A stretch of 64,000 nt of DNA from Rhizobium sp. R635 (GCF_002211285.1 NZ_LOKX01000001.1:522730-586729); one strand, 5' to 3'; counted from the stretch's first letter, positions 26,271-36,264 are shown. Notes: generated by a model not told the origin, from the letters alone. Translations and numbers: made by a program.

Positions 26271-27755
26271 TCAGATATCGCTTGCCGCGCTCGACCAGAG
26301 CTCGGCCGCTTCCGACGCCGTCATCCGGCGGACCTCTGCCTCATGACTGCGGTTGGCGAACAGTTCGCTTGCCATGATCTGCTCGGCAAGATCGGCCGGG
26401 AGCGACAGGATCACGCGCGCGTCGCTGCCGTGCAGGCCGCTGACATCGGCACGCTTGCCGGTCACCATGCCGCCGGCGATGGTGTTGTTGGTTTCCGGGT
26501 CGATCAGGATGAAGGAGCCGGTGGCGCGGTTCTGCTCATAGGGATCGAAGATCGCGGCTTCGTCGAACACGAGGCGCACCTTGCCGATGGCGTTCATGTA
26601 AAGCCGCTGGGCGGCGTTCCACGTGCCGGTCTTCAACTCGAGCTGGCTGACCGGTTCCACCTGAACACGCTGGCGGCGCGAACCGCTCTTCAGCCAGTAA
26701 CGCTTGCCGGCTTCGATGCCTTCCGGCTGCAGGGCAACGACCTGCGCGTCGAAGGCGAGGCCGGTCTGCGGCTGGCTGTCGATCGAAACGATCATATCGC
26801 CGCGCGCCACGTCCACCTGGCGGTCGAGCACGAGCGTGATCGCATCGCCTGTAACCGCGGCATTGCGCACCAAATCGAAGGTGACGATCTTGGTGACGTT
26901 GGCGACCATGCCGGACGGCAGGATCATGACGCTGTCGCCCGGCTTCACCGAGCCGCCCGCAACCGTGCCCTGATAGCCGCGGAAGCTTTCGCCGGGGCGC
27001 GAGACGCGCTGTACTGAGAGGCGGAAACCGGTGGTCTGGCCGGATCGCACGGTGGCATGCTCCAGCGTCTCGACCAGCGTCGGGCCGTTATACCAGGGCA
27101 TGGCAGCCTGGCCGGAATAAACGACGTTTTCTCCCTTCAGTGCCGACATCGGGATCGCGGTGATCTGCTTGACGCCAAGCGACAGCGCGAATTCCTTGAA
27201 CTCATGGGTGATCTTGTCGAAACCGGCGCGGTCGTAGTTCGTCAGGTCGATCTTGTTGACGGCAAGCACGAACTGCTTGATGCCGAGCAGAGAAGCGATC
27301 GTCGCGTGACGGCGTGTCTGTTCGAGGATGCCGGCACGGGCATCGACCAGCAGCACGGCGAGATCGGCTGTGGATGCGCCGGTCGCCATGTTGCGGGTGT
27401 ACTGCTCGTGTCCGGGCGTGTCGGCGACGATGAAGGAGCGCTTGTCGGTCGAGAAGTAGCGATAGGCGACATCGATGGTGATGCCCTGTTCGCGCTCGGC
27501 CTGCAGGCCATCGAGAAGCAGCGCGAAATCGGGCAGGCCGAGATCGTTCTGCTTGCCGGTGGAATCGCGGCGAAGCGTTGCCGCCTGGTCTTCCTTGACG
27601 GCCTTGGTATCCCAAAGCAGGCGGCCGATCAGGGTGGACTTGCCGTCATCGACGCTGCCGCAGGTGATGAGGCGCAACGGGCGCGAGTCGCGCACGGCCT
27701 TGAGAGGCTCGGCGGCGGGCACGGCGACGACGTTTGCGGGAATTGCTGCGGTCAT
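26271..27755 (-). CDS. cysN: Sulfate adenylyltransferase subunit 1 (GTPase)
   Basis: About 494 residues. It has an EF-Tu-like GTPase domain (GSVDDGKSTLIGRLL, DTPGHEQYTRNM, NKIDLTNYD) followed by beta-barrel domains. With CysD it makes adenosine 5'-phosphosulfate from ATP and sulfate, using GTP hydrolysis to drive the reaction. The start ATG 27755 lies one base past the cysD stop, so the genes are coupled. There is no C-terminal APS-kinase domain, unlike NodQ/CysNC; this agrees with an adjacent cysH that reduces APS directly. Confidence 0.95.
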   Translation of the reverse strand: MTAAIPANVVAVPAAEPLKAVRDSRPLRLITCGSVDDGKSTLIGRLLWDTKAVKEDQAATLRRDSTGKQNDLGLPDFALLLDGLQAEREQGITIDVAYRYFSTDKRSFIVADTPGHEQYTRNMATGASTADLAVLLVDARAGILEQTRRHATIASLLGIKQFVLAVNKIDLTNYDRAGFDKITHEFKEFALSLGVKQITAIPMSALKGENVVYSGQAAMPWYNGPTLVETLEHATVRSGQTTGFRLSVQRVSRPGESFRGYQGTVAGGSVKPGDSVMILPSGMVANVTKIVTFDLVRNAAVTGDAITLVLDRQVDVARGDMIVSIDSQPQTGLAFDAQVVALQPEGIEAGKRYWLKSGSRRQRVQVEPVSQLELKTGTWNAAQRLYMNAIGKVRLVFDEAAIFDPYEQNRATGSFILIDPETNNTIAGGMVTGKRADVSGLHGSDARVILSLPADLAEQIMASELFANRSHEAEVRRMTASEAAELWSSAASDI

Positions 27756-27756
27756 C

Positions 27757-28710
27757 TCAGAAATATCCTTCACGCTTTTTCTTTTCCATGGAACCGGACT
27801 GGTCGCGGTCGATGGCGCGGCCCTGGCGCTCGGAAACCGTAGCGATCTCAAGCTCCGCGATGATGTCTTCGAGGGTGGTGGCCGTCGAGCGGATCGCGCC
27901 CGTCAGCGGGAAGCAGCCGAGCGTGCGGAAGCGGATGAAGTCTTCCTGCTTCGTTTCGCCGGGCAGCAGTTCGAGGCGCGGATCGGATGCCGCGATCATC
28001 ATGCCGTCGCGCTCGACATAGGGGCGCTTGGCGGCGAAATAGAGCGGCACGATCGGGATCTCTTCGGCCTGGATGTAGCGCCAGATATCGACCTCGGTCC
28101 AGTTCGACAGCGGGAAGACGCGAACGCTCTCGCCCTTGCGGATCTGGCCGTTATAGACGTTCCACAGCTCAGGGCGCTGGTTGCGCGGATCCCAGCGATG
28201 GTCGGGCGTGCGGAAGGAGTAGATGCGCTCCTTGGCACGCGAGGCTTCCTCGTCACGCCGCGCGCCGCCGAAGGCCGCGTCGTACTGGCCGGCGTCAAGC
28301 GCATTGCGCAGCGCTTCCGTCTTCATGACGTCGGTGTAGCGGGCCGAGCCGTAGGTGAACGGCGTGATGTTTTCGGCCGCACCGCGCGGATTGATGTGCT
28401 CGATCAGGTCGAGATCGTATTTCTTCACGATCTCGTCGCGGAAGGTGATCATCTCCGCGAACTTCCAGCCCGTGTTGACGTGCAGCAGCGGGAAGGGCAC
28501 GCGGCCGGGATAGAAGGCCTTGCGGGCAAGGTGCAGCAGCACGGAGGAATCCTTGCCGATCGAATAGAGCATCACGGGACGCTCGAATTCGGCGGCAACT
28601 TCGCGGAAGATGTGGATCGCTTCGTTTTCCAGCGCTTTCAGATGCGGGTCGAGCGGCGGCTTGGCACTTTGCGGATTGGTCAGTTCAGTATCCTGACGGG
28701 TATCGGGCAT
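27757..28710 (-). CDS. cysD: Sulfate adenylyltransferase subunit 2
   Basis: A protein of 317 residues with the PP-loop ATP pyrophosphatase motif [18 protein letters not shown] and the conserved [25 protein letters not shown] and [14 protein letters not shown] segments. GGAG lies before ATG 28710. It is the catalytic subunit that adenylylates sulfate, working with CysN. It is 17 bp after cysH and 1 bp before cysN in one operon. Confidence 0.95.
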   Translation of the reverse strand: MPDTRQDTELTNPQSAKPPLDPHLKALENEAIHIFREVAAEFERPVMLYSIGKDSSVLLHLARKAFYPGRVPFPLLHVNTGWKFAEMITFRDEIVKKYDLDLIEHINPRGAAENITPFTYGSARYTDVMKTEALRNALDAGQYDAAFGGARRDEEASRAKERIYSFRTPDHRWDPRNQRPELWNVYNGQIRKGESVRVFPLSNWTEVDIWRYIQAEEIPIVPLYFAAKRPYVERDGMMIAASDPRLELLPGETKQEDFIRFRTLGCFPLTGAIRSTATTLEDIIAELEIATVSERQGRAIDRDQSGSMEKKKREGYF

Positions 28711-28727
28711 TTCGTACTCCAGACTTC

Positions 28728-29471
28728 TTATTGCTGCACGGCGATCGGAGTCGCCTCTTCGGCGACATGCAGGCCGCATTCGCGCTTCTCATCCTGTTCC
28801 CACCACCAGCGGCCGGCGCGTTCCGGCTCGCCCGGCTTGATGGCGCGGGTGCAGGGCTCGCAGCCGATCGAGGGATAGCCGCGGGCATGCATCGGATTGA
28901 TAGGCACGCCATTGTCGGTGACGAAGGCCTTGATCTTGTCGATGTCCCAATCGGCGAGCGGGTTGACCTTCAAAAGGTGGCGTTCGGCGTCATATTCGGC
29001 AAAGGGCGTTTCGGCGCGGTTGGCCGACTGGCCGCGGCGCAGGCCGGTGATCCAGATCGCAGCACCTTCGAGTGCGCGCGCAAGCGGCTTCAGCTTGCGC
29101 ACGCCGCAACAGGCATGCCTGGCTTCGACGCTTTCGTAGAAACCGTTCATGCCGTACTTCGCCGCGTAGGCGTCGATATCGGCCTGTTCGGGTTCGTAGC
29201 GATGGATATGGATGTCGTACTGGCTCTCGGTCTCGTCGATCAGCGAGAGCGTTTCGGGAAACAGCCGGCCGGTCTGTAGCGTCGCGACATCGATCGGCAG
29301 GCGGTGCGTGCCGATCTCGGCTGATATGACCTGGTCCTCGATGCCGAGCGAGGTGGTGAACACCACACGCCCGCCGAGGCCGGAGACCAGCGACAGACGT
29401 CCGGCGAGGTCGAGGCCTGCCAGCTTGTCGTTCAGCGCCTCGGCTTCTGCAATAGGATTGGTAGCAGTCAT
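28728..29471 (-). CDS. cysH: Assimilatory adenylylsulfate (APS) reductase
   Basis: A protein of 247 residues. It carries [12 protein letters not shown] and ITGLRRGQS, and two cysteine pairs, HACCGVRK (C121, C122) and IGCEPCTR (C204, C207). These bind a [4Fe-4S] cluster and mark the APS-reducing form; PAPS reductases lack them. The catalytic ECGLH motif is present (C232). It reduces APS to sulfite with thioredoxin. ATG 29471 has AGGA upstream. First gene of cysHDN. Confidence 0.93.
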   Translation of the reverse strand: MTATNPIAEAEALNDKLAGLDLAGRLSLVSGLGGRVVFTTSLGIEDQVISAEIGTHRLPIDVATLQTGRLFPETLSLIDETESQYDIHIHRYEPEQADIDAYAAKYGMNGFYESVEARHACCGVRKLKPLARALEGAAIWITGLRRGQSANRAETPFAEYDAERHLLKVNPLADWDIDKIKAFVTDNGVPINPMHARGYPSIGCEPCTRAIKPGEPERAGRWWWEQDEKRECGLHVAEEATPIAVQQ

Positions 29472-29891
29472 GAGAATCCTGTCCGTTGTTACCGGGAGTA
29501 TCGCAGTTCGATCGTGGATCGGACAGAAAAAGGGATTTCGAAAGCTGCGGCCGGAGGAGCAAATATCTCTCCGAAGCTGCCGCAATGCAGAAAAGCAGCC
29601 GCCCGCGGATAGAAATCCACGTCGGCGGCTTGAATGTCTATAAAAATAGTAGAGTTACACGCAGCCTGTCAATCGGAAATCTGAATTGATGCCGAAAAAG
29701 GTGCAGGACCCGCTGTTTTGGCATAGATTGTTTGGGCTTGGCCAAGAATGAAAAACAAGGCCGAAGTGCTTGTCTCTCAAGTCTTTCTCCGGCGCGTTCA
29801 AATTCCGTTCATGCTGACTGTGCAATAGAGGCAAAAGTAATCTTGAAGCAGTGCGAAGATTCGCGCTGCCTGTGTGTGTCGATGGTCTGAG
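29472..29891. promoter_or_regulatory. Divergent control region of cysHDN and the Rrf2 gene
   Basis: About 420 bp with no supported gene. CTATAAAAATAG (29638-29649) is a 12-bp near-palindrome in an AT-rich spot that could be a promoter element or a regulator site. The length and the divergent arrangement fit joint regulation of sulfate reduction by the Rrf2 protein. No start site can be fixed from sequence alone. Confidence 0.4.
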
Positions 29892-30338
29892 ATGATTACG
29901 CAAAAGGCGAAATATGCGCTGCGGGCGCTCACGGTCTTGGCTGATGCCGATGCCGACGAACCGGTGATGATTTCCGATATCGCAGCGCAGCAGAAGATCC
30001 CGAAGAAGTTTCTCGAACAGATCCTGCTCGACCTGAAGCATCACGGCATCGTCGTCAGCCGTCGCGGCAAGCAGGGCGGTTATCTCTTGCTCAAGCCGGC
30101 CCACGCCATCACCTTCGGCGAGATCCTGCGCATCATCGACGGCCCGATCGCCCCGCTTCCCTGCCTGTCGATCACCGCCTACCGGAAGTGCGACGATTGC
30201 GACGGCGAACAGAGCTGCCAGATCCGCCATGTCTTCGCCAAGGTGGCCGATGCCACCCGCAAGGTGCTGTTCTCGACGACCATCGCCGATGCCGCCCAGC
30301 CCGCCCATAGCGCCGAGGTCACCCGGCTTCTTGCCTAA
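29892..30338 (+). CDS. Rrf2-family transcriptional regulator
   Basis: A protein of 148 residues. The winged helix-turn-helix is typical of Rrf2 (MITQKAKYALRALTVLADA, then ISDIAAQQKIPKKFLEQILLDLK, and RRGKQGGYLLLKPA wing). Four cysteines, C91, C100, C103 and C109, sit where Rrf2 proteins such as IscR and RirA hold an Fe-S cluster. It differs from RirA in its first residues and is divergent from cysHDN. A cysteine- or Fe-S-responsive control of sulfate assimilation is a reasonable inference, not shown. Confidence 0.85.
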   Translation: MITQKAKYALRALTVLADADADEPVMISDIAAQQKIPKKFLEQILLDLKHHGIVVSRRGKQGGYLLLKPAHAITFGEILRIIDGPIAPLPCLSITAYRKCDDCDGEQSCQIRHVFAKVADATRKVLFSTTIADAAQPAHSAEVTRLLA

Positions 30339-30457
30339 GCCATCCGGCTTGAGGAAAACGCGTAACTGCGCCCGTCTTTCTTCAAGATTTGGTGAAACGC
30401 CTTTTCTTAGCGTCGCGATGCTCCACCTGCCTGTCCATTCGGGTAGGGAGAACATCA

Positions 30458-30844
30458 ATGTCTGCACGTTCATGGAAGCGTATGCTCGCTGCTGTCGGGC
30501 TGACGGCCGCGTTTGCAACGGGTGCGGCCGCTCATCATGGCTGGTCCTGGGCCGAGGCGGACCAGATCGAGCTGCGCGGCACCATCCAGACGATAACCAT
30601 GGGTGGGCCGCATCCGACGCTCGACGTCGCGACCGCCGATGACGGCGTGTGGCGGGTCGAACTCGGCAATCCGCGCCAGACGGAACGCTCCGGTTTCGTG
30701 GAGGGCGTTGCAAAGCCCGGCGACCAGGTCGTGGCCCTCGGAAACCGTTCGCAGGACCCGAAGGAGAAGCGGATGAAGGCCGTGCGCATCACGATCGGCG
30801 AGAAGCGCTACGATATTTATCCCGATCGCATCCGGACGAACTGA
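30458..30844 (+). CDS. Secreted DUF6152-type protein
   Basis: About 128 residues with a signal peptide (MSARSWKRMLAAVGLTAAFATGAAA) and a mature part starting HHGWSWAEADQIELRGTI, the HHG-W pattern and OB-like beta segments of DUF6152. GGGAG about 10 bases upstream of ATG 30458 decides the start. It is 9 bp ahead of a membrane protein on the same strand, a pairing that recurs in proteobacteria. Periplasmic; function unknown. Confidence 0.75.
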   Translation: MSARSWKRMLAAVGLTAAFATGAAAHHGWSWAEADQIELRGTIQTITMGGPHPTLDVATADDGVWRVELGNPRQTERSGFVEGVAKPGDQVVALGNRSQDPKEKRMKAVRITIGEKRYDIYPDRIRTN

Positions 30845-30853
30845 CCTGCCGTC

Positions 30854-31324
30854 ATGGACGTTCTCGAATGGCTGGCGGCGACGGCGCCCGCAGTCGCGCT
30901 CCGGCGCTCTGCGACACTCTATATGTTCGTCAATGCCGCGCATATTCTGGCGATCGGCCTGCTGGTCGGCGCCATTCTGCCGCTCGATCTGAGACTCGCC
31001 GGCTTCTTCCGCAAGGTGCCCGTCGAGGCCGTCGCTCCGTTCCTGTCGCGCTCCGCCGGTGTCGGCCTCATCCTGGCGATCGCGACCGGCTTCTGCCTCT
31101 TCAGCGTCCGCCCGCTCGAATATGCCGCAAATCCCGCCTTCCTCGCCAAGCTCTGCCTGATCGGCCTCGGCCTTCTCAACCTCCTGGCGGTTCATGTCGG
31201 GCGGGGGTGGAAAGGGCTCCTCGCCACCGGCCTCATCCATCCTGGCCTGCGCTTCTCTGCAGCCCTGTCGGCCGCAATTTGGATCGCTGCCGTATTGGCC
31301 GGGCGGTGGATCGGATTTCTCTGA
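30854..31324 (+). CDS. Four-helix membrane protein (DUF6644/DUF2214-like)
   Basis: A protein of 156 residues beginning MDVLEWLAATAPAVALRRS. Four hydrophobic segments are visible (YMFVNAAHILAIGLLVGAILPL; GVGLILAIATGFCLFS; LAKLCLIGLGLLNLLAVHV; ALSAAIWIAAVLAGRWIGF). The pattern with a histidine in the first helix and another in the third resembles membrane haem- or copper-associated small proteins, but this is only a pattern. It probably functions with the DUF6152 protein 9 bp upstream. Confidence 0.72.
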   Translation: MDVLEWLAATAPAVALRRSATLYMFVNAAHILAIGLLVGAILPLDLRLAGFFRKVPVEAVAPFLSRSAGVGLILAIATGFCLFSVRPLEYAANPAFLAKLCLIGLGLLNLLAVHVGRGWKGLLATGLIHPGLRFSAALSAAIWIAAVLAGRWIGFL

Positions 31325-31348
31325 AACATCACCAATCACAGACGGTCT

Positions 31349-31404
31349 ATAGCAACTTGCTATGAGGAGGCAGTTGCGTTAAATTTCACATAGCAAAATG
31401 CGAT
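31349..31404 (+). promoter_or_regulatory. Double operator upstream of the HigBA pair
   Basis: ATAGCAACTTGCTAT (31349-31363) is a perfect inverted repeat with a 1-nt centre. A second, imperfect copy, ATAGCAAAATGCGAT (31390-31404), follows 41 bp later, about four helical turns, and ends 15 bp before the toxin start. This fits cooperative binding by the HigA-type antitoxin. Confidence 0.7.
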
Positions 31405-31419
31405 GAACGCTTCCGGATT

Positions 31420-31707
31420 ATGCACATCATCACGCAGAAAAAGATTTGGGAAGCGAAAGACCGATGGCCTCAAACGGCCAATGCTCTGGATACCTGGTAT
31501 CGGTTGATGAAGTCGGCGGAGCCGACGGATTTCGCTGACATGAAATCACTGTTTCCAGCGACAGATAAGGTCGGGCGGCACCACGTATTCGACATTGGCG
31601 GCAATAAGCTCCGCTTGGTCGCGGTGGTGCATTACAGATTCAGAAAGGTCTATATTCAGCGGATCATGGACCACGCGGAATATGACAAGGGAGCATGGAA
31701 GGGTTAA
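31420..31707 (+). CDS. higB: HigB-family mRNA interferase toxin
   Basis: A protein of 95 residues. The pattern MHIITQKKIWEAKDRWP at the start, then WYRLMKSAEPTDFADMKSLFPATDKVG and FDIGGNKLRLVAVVHYRFRKVYIQRIMDHAEYDK, is that of HigB toxins of the RelE fold, with the basic RFRKVYI strand and a C-terminal HAEYDK. It cuts mRNA on the ribosome when not bound by antitoxin. Toxin-first order with a 4-bp gap to the antitoxin is normal for higBA. Confidence 0.87.
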   Translation: MHIITQKKIWEAKDRWPQTANALDTWYRLMKSAEPTDFADMKSLFPATDKVGRHHVFDIGGNKLRLVAVVHYRFRKVYIQRIMDHAEYDKGAWKG

Positions 31708-31711
31708 GCCG

Positions 31712-32119
31712 ATGAGCGCACTTGTAAGACTGGTAAGCGAGCACTGGACGCACGTTGCCCCTCTTCTTGCCATGCCGGCCAATGAGGCTGAGTATGATCG
31801 TCTCGTGGAGCAGCTTGACGAGATCCTCGCTGAAGTGGGTGACGATGAGGATCATCCCTTGGCGTTGCTTGCATCGCGCATGGCGGATCTTGTCGAGGCC
31901 TATGACGAGAAAACCCGGCCAATGCCTCCCGCGACCGGAGCCGATGCGTTGCGTTATATCATGGCAGAGCGGGGGCTTGGCCAGTCCGAGATGCCGGAAC
32001 TCGGCGCTCAGTCCGTCGTATCCGAAATTCTGAGTGGAAAACGGCAAATCAATCTTCGGCAAGCGCGCGCGCTGAGCGAGCGATTTCTCATTCCGGCATC
32101 AGTATTTCTCTCGCTTTGA
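31712..32119 (+). CDS. higA: HigA-type antitoxin
   Basis: A protein of 135 residues. The N-terminal helical part (EYDRLVEQLDEILAEVGDDEDHPLALLASRMADLVEAYDEK) is followed by an XRE-type helix-turn-helix (ALRYIMAERGLGQSEMPELGAQSVVSEILSGKRQINLRQARALSERF). It neutralises the toxin and should repress the pair through the two repeats upstream. The start is ATG 31712, four bases after the toxin stop. Confidence 0.85.
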   Translation: MSALVRLVSEHWTHVAPLLAMPANEAEYDRLVEQLDEILAEVGDDEDHPLALLASRMADLVEAYDEKTRPMPPATGADALRYIMAERGLGQSEMPELGAQSVVSEILSGKRQINLRQARALSERFLIPASVFLSL

Positions 32120-32190
32120 CGACGGGGTTCACAGCAGAAGAGGCGGCATGACGACAGCGGCTGATGAGGAAAGGCTCCAACGCTCAGCCA

Positions 32191-33843
32191 TCAGCGATCA
32201 CTGACCGCCGCCCTTGGATTGCGCCACGGCTCCTGGTTCGAGCGTGCCAGCGGCTGTTTGCCGAGAATGTGATCCGCCGCCTTCTCGCCGGTCATGATCG
32301 ACGGGCCGTTCAGGTTGCCATAGGTGACGTGCGGGAAGATCGAGCTGTCGGCGACGCGTAAGCCGTCGACGCCGATCACACGCGTCTGCGGATCGACTAC
32401 CGCCATCGGATCGTCCTTGGCCCCCATCTTGCAGGTGCCGCAGGGATGATAGGCGCTTTCCAGATGTTCGCGCAGGAAGGTATCGATCTCATCGTCGCTC
32501 CGGACGCCTTCGCCCGGCTGGATTTCCGGCCCGCGATAGTGATCGAAGGCTGACTGCCCGAAGATCTCGCGGGTCAGCCGCACGCAATGGCGGAATTTTT
32601 CCCAATCTTCCGGATGGCTCATATAATTGAAGCGCAGCACCGGGTCGGCCTTGGGGTCGGGCGAGCGCAGCGTCACGCTGCCGCGCGATTTCGACAGGTT
32701 GTAGCCGACGTGAACCTGGAAGCCGTGGCTTTTCGCCGCCGCCTTGCCGTCATAGCTGATCGCAACGGGAAGGAAATGATACTGGATGTCGGGCTGCTTC
32801 AGTCCTGGCGCCGAGCGCAGGAAGGCGCAGGCTTCGAACTGGTTGGAAGCGCCGAGCCCGCCCTTGGAGAGCAGCCATTGGGCGCCTGCCACACCCTGCC
32901 AGAACCACGGCAGCCAGGAATAGAGCGACACCGGCTTGGTGCTGACCTGCTGGAAGTAGAACTCCATATGGTCCTGCAGGTTGGCGCCGACGCCCGGCCG
33001 GTCCGCCTTCACCTCGATGCCCATCTCCTTGAGATGCTCGGCCGGTCCGATGCCCGACAGCATCAAGAGCTTCGGCGAGTTGAAGGAGGAGGCAGAGACG
33101 ATCACCTCGCGGTTCGCCTTCACCACTTCGACGCGGCCGTTGCGTTCGATCTCGACGCCTGTCGCCCGTCCGTCCTCGATCACGATCTTGCGCGCGAGCC
33201 CATAGACGATCTCGACATTTTGCCGCTTCAGCGCCGGTTTCAGATAGGCATTGGCGGCAGACCAGCGGCGGCCGCGGAAGATGGTCTGCTCCATCAGTCC
33301 GAAACCTTCCTGCTTGCTGCCGTTATAGTCCTCCGTCGTTTCGAAACCCGCCTGTTTGCCGGCCTCGACGAAGGCGCGGAACAGCGGATTGGTGAAGCCG
33401 CCGCGCTGGACGTGCAGCGGCCCGTCCGTGCCGCGCCAGCCATCCTCGCCGCCATGCGAATGTTCCATCCGCTTGAAATAAGGGAGGACGTCGGCATAGG
33501 CCCAGCCGCTGGCTCCGAGCTCTTCCCAGCGGTTGAAGTCCTCGGCATGGCCGCGCACATAGACCATGCCGTTGATCGAGGAGGAGCCGCCGATCACCTT
33601 GCCGCGCGGCGCGGTGATGCGCCGATTGTTGAGGTTCGGCTCCGGCTCGGAAAGATAGCCCCAGTTATAGCGCTTCATGCTCATCGGCCAGGCAAGCGCC
33701 GCCGGCATCTGGATGAACGGCCCGAAATCGCTGCCGCCCGCCTCGATGACGAGCACACTGTTCTTGCCGTCTTCGGACAAGCGGTAGGCGAGGGCCGAAC
33801 CGGCGGAGCCGGAGCCGATGATGATGAAATCTGCTTGTTGCAT
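32191..33843 (-). CDS. betA: Choline dehydrogenase
   Basis: A protein of 550 residues of the GMC flavoprotein family: [19 protein letters not shown] at the start, the [20 protein letters not shown] motif, and C-terminal [10 protein letters not shown] and [19 protein letters not shown]. It oxidises choline to betaine aldehyde at the membrane using an electron acceptor. It is the last gene of betI-betB-betA. A repeat at 33864-33999 lies between it and betB. Confidence 0.95.
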   Translation of the reverse strand: MQQADFIIIGSGSAGSALAYRLSEDGKNSVLVIEAGGSDFGPFIQMPAALAWPMSMKRYNWGYLSEPEPNLNNRRITAPRGKVIGGSSSINGMVYVRGHAEDFNRWEELGASGWAYADVLPYFKRMEHSHGGEDGWRGTDGPLHVQRGGFTNPLFRAFVEAGKQAGFETTEDYNGSKQEGFGLMEQTIFRGRRWSAANAYLKPALKRQNVEIVYGLARKIVIEDGRATGVEIERNGRVEVVKANREVIVSASSFNSPKLLMLSGIGPAEHLKEMGIEVKADRPGVGANLQDHMEFYFQQVSTKPVSLYSWLPWFWQGVAGAQWLLSKGGLGASNQFEACAFLRSAPGLKQPDIQYHFLPVAISYDGKAAAKSHGFQVHVGYNLSKSRGSVTLRSPDPKADPVLRFNYMSHPEDWEKFRHCVRLTREIFGQSAFDHYRGPEIQPGEGVRSDDEIDTFLREHLESAYHPCGTCKMGAKDDPMAVVDPQTRVIGVDGLRVADSSIFPHVTYGNLNGPSIMTGEKAADHILGKQPLARSNQEPWRNPRAAVSDR

Positions 33844-33863
33844 CTTCTTTTTTCCTAGAGGCT

Positions 33864-33999
33864 GCCCCTCATCCGGCTGCCGCCACCTTCTCCCCGCATG
33901 CGGGGAGAAGGGACATGCCGCACCGTTTCGGTATTCCTAAGCGTCCCGTTTGCCACGTCCCCTCGCCCCGTTTACGGGGAGAGGGTTAGGGTGAGGGGC
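33864..33999. repeat. Intergenic repeat GCCCCTCA...TGAGGGGC between betB and betA
   Basis: The element starts GCCCCTCATCCGG and ends TTAGGGTGAGGGGC. Inside are the hairpins CTTCTCCCCGC/GCGGGGAGAAG and TCGCCCCG/CGGGGAG. It has the same building blocks as the copies at 35511 and 63851. Confidence 0.75.
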
Positions 34000-34013
34000 G
34001 GGTCTCGCTCCGT

Positions 34014-35477
34014 TCAATAGGGCGCCGCCACCGGCCCCATACCCACGTAAACCGTCTTCAACTCGGAATAGTGCTCCAGCGCTGCCAGCGAATTCTCCCG
34101 ACCGAAGCCCGATTGTTTCGAACCGCCGAAGGGGATTTCCACCGGGCAGAGATTGTAGGTGTTGATCCAGAGCGTGCCGGCCTCCAGCCGGTCGACGATG
34201 CGGTGGGCGCGGGTGAGGTCGGCGGTGAAGACGCCGCCGGAGAGGCCGAATTCGCTGGCGTTGGCGCGCGCGATCACCTCGTCCTCGGCTTCGAAATCGA
34301 GCACCGACATGACGGGGCCGAAGATTTCCTCGCGGGCGATGGTCATGTCGTCGGTCACATCGGCAAAGACGGTCGGCTGCACGTAATAACCTTCACCGGA
34401 GACATTGTTCGGAATGCCGCCGCCGGCAATCAGCGTCGCGCCCTCGGCCTTGCCCTTCTCGATGTAGGAGATCACCTTCTCGCGTTGCGCCCAGGAAACC
34501 ATCGGGCCGATCTGCGTCGCCTCATCCATCGGGTCGCCGATCAGCATCGCCTCGGTGCGCGTCTTCAACCGCTTCAGGAATTCGTCCTTGATGGTCCTCT
34601 GCACGAAGACGCGCGTGCCGTTCGAGCAGACCTGGCCGGTCGAATAGAAATTGCCGAGCATTGCCCCGCCGACGGCCGAATCGAGATCGGCATCATCAAA
34701 GACGATGATCGGCGACTTGCCGCCGAGTTCCATCGTCACGTGCTTCAGGTTCCCGGCCGCTGCTGCCGCGACCCTGCGCCCCGTCGGCACAGAACCGGTC
34801 AGCGACACCTTGGCGACATCGGGATGGTTGACGAGCAGCGGTCCGGTGTCGCGGTCGCCCTGGATCACATTGAAGAGCCCCTTCGGCAGCCCGGCCTCGA
34901 TGAGGATTTCGGCGATCTTCAATGCGCCGAGCGGCGTGTTCTCGGACGGCTTGAATACCATGGCATTGCCGCAAACGAGGGCAGGGGCCGCTTTCCAGCA
35001 GGTGATCTGCTGCGGATAGTTCCAGGCGCCGATGCCGACGCAGACGCCGAGGGGCACGCGCTTGGTATAGGCAAAATCCTGCCCGAGCGGGATATGGGCG
35101 CCGTTGAGGCCGGCCGGTGCTACACCCCCGAAGAATTCGAGGGCGTCGGCGCCTGATGTCGGATCGGCGACGATCGTTTCCTGGATCGGCTTGCCGGTAT
35201 CGAGCGTTTCGAGTTCGGAGAGAGCCCGGTTTCTCTCGCGCATGATGTCGGCCGCCCGTTTGAGGATGCGCCCGCGTGCCATGGGGCTCATCGCCGCCCA
35301 TTCCGGCTGTGCGCGCTTGGCCGCGGCGATCGCCTTTTCGACGATCGCAGGCGTTGCGGCATGGAGCCGGGCGATCACCTCGCCGGTCGCGGGATAGATG
35401 CTCTCGATGACGGTGCCATCGGTATCCTCGACATATTCGCCGTCGATGAAGTGCGAGGCTTTCGGCTGGGCTTTCAT
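34014..35477 (-). CDS. betB: Betaine aldehyde dehydrogenase
   Basis: A protein of 487 residues of the aldehyde dehydrogenase superfamily. It shows [20 protein letters not shown] (N-terminal cofactor region), the active-site EL in [11 protein letters not shown] and the nucleophile in [12 protein letters not shown]. It ends with [17 protein letters not shown] sequence. It oxidises betaine aldehyde to glycine betaine with NAD+. ATG 35477 follows AGGA and is one base after the betI stop, so the genes are co-translated. Confidence 0.95.
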   Translation of the reverse strand: MKAQPKASHFIDGEYVEDTDGTVIESIYPATGEVIARLHAATPAIVEKAIAAAKRAQPEWAAMSPMARGRILKRAADIMRERNRALSELETLDTGKPIQETIVADPTSGADALEFFGGVAPAGLNGAHIPLGQDFAYTKRVPLGVCVGIGAWNYPQQITCWKAAPALVCGNAMVFKPSENTPLGALKIAEILIEAGLPKGLFNVIQGDRDTGPLLVNHPDVAKVSLTGSVPTGRRVAAAAAGNLKHVTMELGGKSPIIVFDDADLDSAVGGAMLGNFYSTGQVCSNGTRVFVQRTIKDEFLKRLKTRTEAMLIGDPMDEATQIGPMVSWAQREKVISYIEKGKAEGATLIAGGGIPNNVSGEGYYVQPTVFADVTDDMTIAREEIFGPVMSVLDFEAEDEVIARANASEFGLSGGVFTADLTRAHRIVDRLEAGTLWINTYNLCPVEIPFGGSKQSGFGRENSLAALEHYSELKTVYVGMGPVAAPY

Positions 35478-35478
35478 G

Positions 35479-36228
35479 TCATTTGTCCTTGGAAGGTTCG
35501 ATGTGGTCGTCCCTTCTCCCCTGGGGGAGAAGGTGGCCCGCAGGGCCGGATGAGGGGGCGGCAATCTCGGCCTTACGGCCGCTCGCTCCTGCGTCGCTCA
35601 CCCCCTCATCTGTCCTTTGGACATCTTCTCCCCGCTGGGGAGAAGGGGAGCTGCTAGCCAGAAGCGCGTTCACATAATCCTCCGTCAGCGCGATCGAGGC
35701 TTCGATGCCGATCGGCGCCGATTTCAGACTTTGCCTGATATAGAGCCCGTCGATCATCGCCGCAGCGCCTTCGGCGATGCGTTCTGCGGCGTTGGCGGGC
35801 AGGAGCGCCTTGAGATCGGCAAGCAGGTTGGAACGCAGCCGCCTGGCATAGATCACCAGGAAGCGGCGCGTCTCTTCCGAGCGCTGCGCTTCGGCATAGA
35901 AGGCAAGCCAGGCGGCGATAGTTTCCGGTGCGAACTGGTCGGCGTGGAAATTGACGCGGATGACGGCCGAAAGCCGTTCGCGCGGCGTCGTCGCTGCCTT
36001 GAGTGCAGCTACGGTATCGTCGCGCAACTGTCTGAGCAGGGAGCGGATCGTCTCGATCAGCAATTGTTCCTTGCTGCCGAAATAATGATGCGCAAGGGCA
36101 GGAGACACACCGGCCTGGCGCGCGATGTCGGACATGGTGACGGCAAGCGAGCCGTGATCGCCGATCACCCGCAGCGCTGCATCGACCAGCGCCTTGCGGC
36201 GCACCGGCTCCATTCCGACCTTCGGCAA
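35479..36228 (-). CDS. betI: BetI transcriptional repressor with repeat-derived C-terminal extension
   Basis: 249 residues; BetI is normally about 190-205. The TetR-type helix-turn-helix is at the N-terminus ([46 protein letters not shown]). The conserved part ends near LLAS (residue ~191). The last ~57 residues (from [12 protein letters not shown]) are encoded by the intergenic repeat at 35511-35650 and have no family match. BetI represses the bet operon and is relieved by choline. The long tail could be harmless; see findings. Confidence 0.88.
   Translation of the reverse strand: MPKVGMEPVRRKALVDAALRVIGDHGSLAVTMSDIARQAGVSPALAHHYFGSKEQLLIETIRSLLRQLRDDTVAALKAATTPRERLSAVIRVNFHADQFAPETIAAWLAFYAEAQRSEETRRFLVIYARRLRSNLLADLKALLPANAAERIAEGAAAMIDGLYIRQSLKSAPIGIEASIALTEDYVNALLASSSPSPQRGEDVQRTDEGVSDAGASGRKAEIAAPSSGPAGHLLPQGRRDDHIEPSKDK
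35511..35650. repeat. CCCTTCTCCCC-type repeat inside the 3' end of betI
   Basis: It begins CCCTTCTCCCC/GGGGGAGAAGG and ends TCTTCTCCCC/GGGGAGAAGG, with CCCCTCATCTGTCC- and GCCGGATGAGGGG-type segments between. It fills the space between the conserved part of betI and the betB start, and is read through in the betI frame. Confidence 0.8.
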
Positions 36229-36264
36229 ACGGACAACTCCCTTGAACTTCCCACTAGAATATTT

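Noticed and set aside
26271..27755. A CysNC (NodQ-like) fusion for the GTPase gene
   Set aside because: The protein ends at about 494 residues with no APS-kinase P-loop. It is CysN only.
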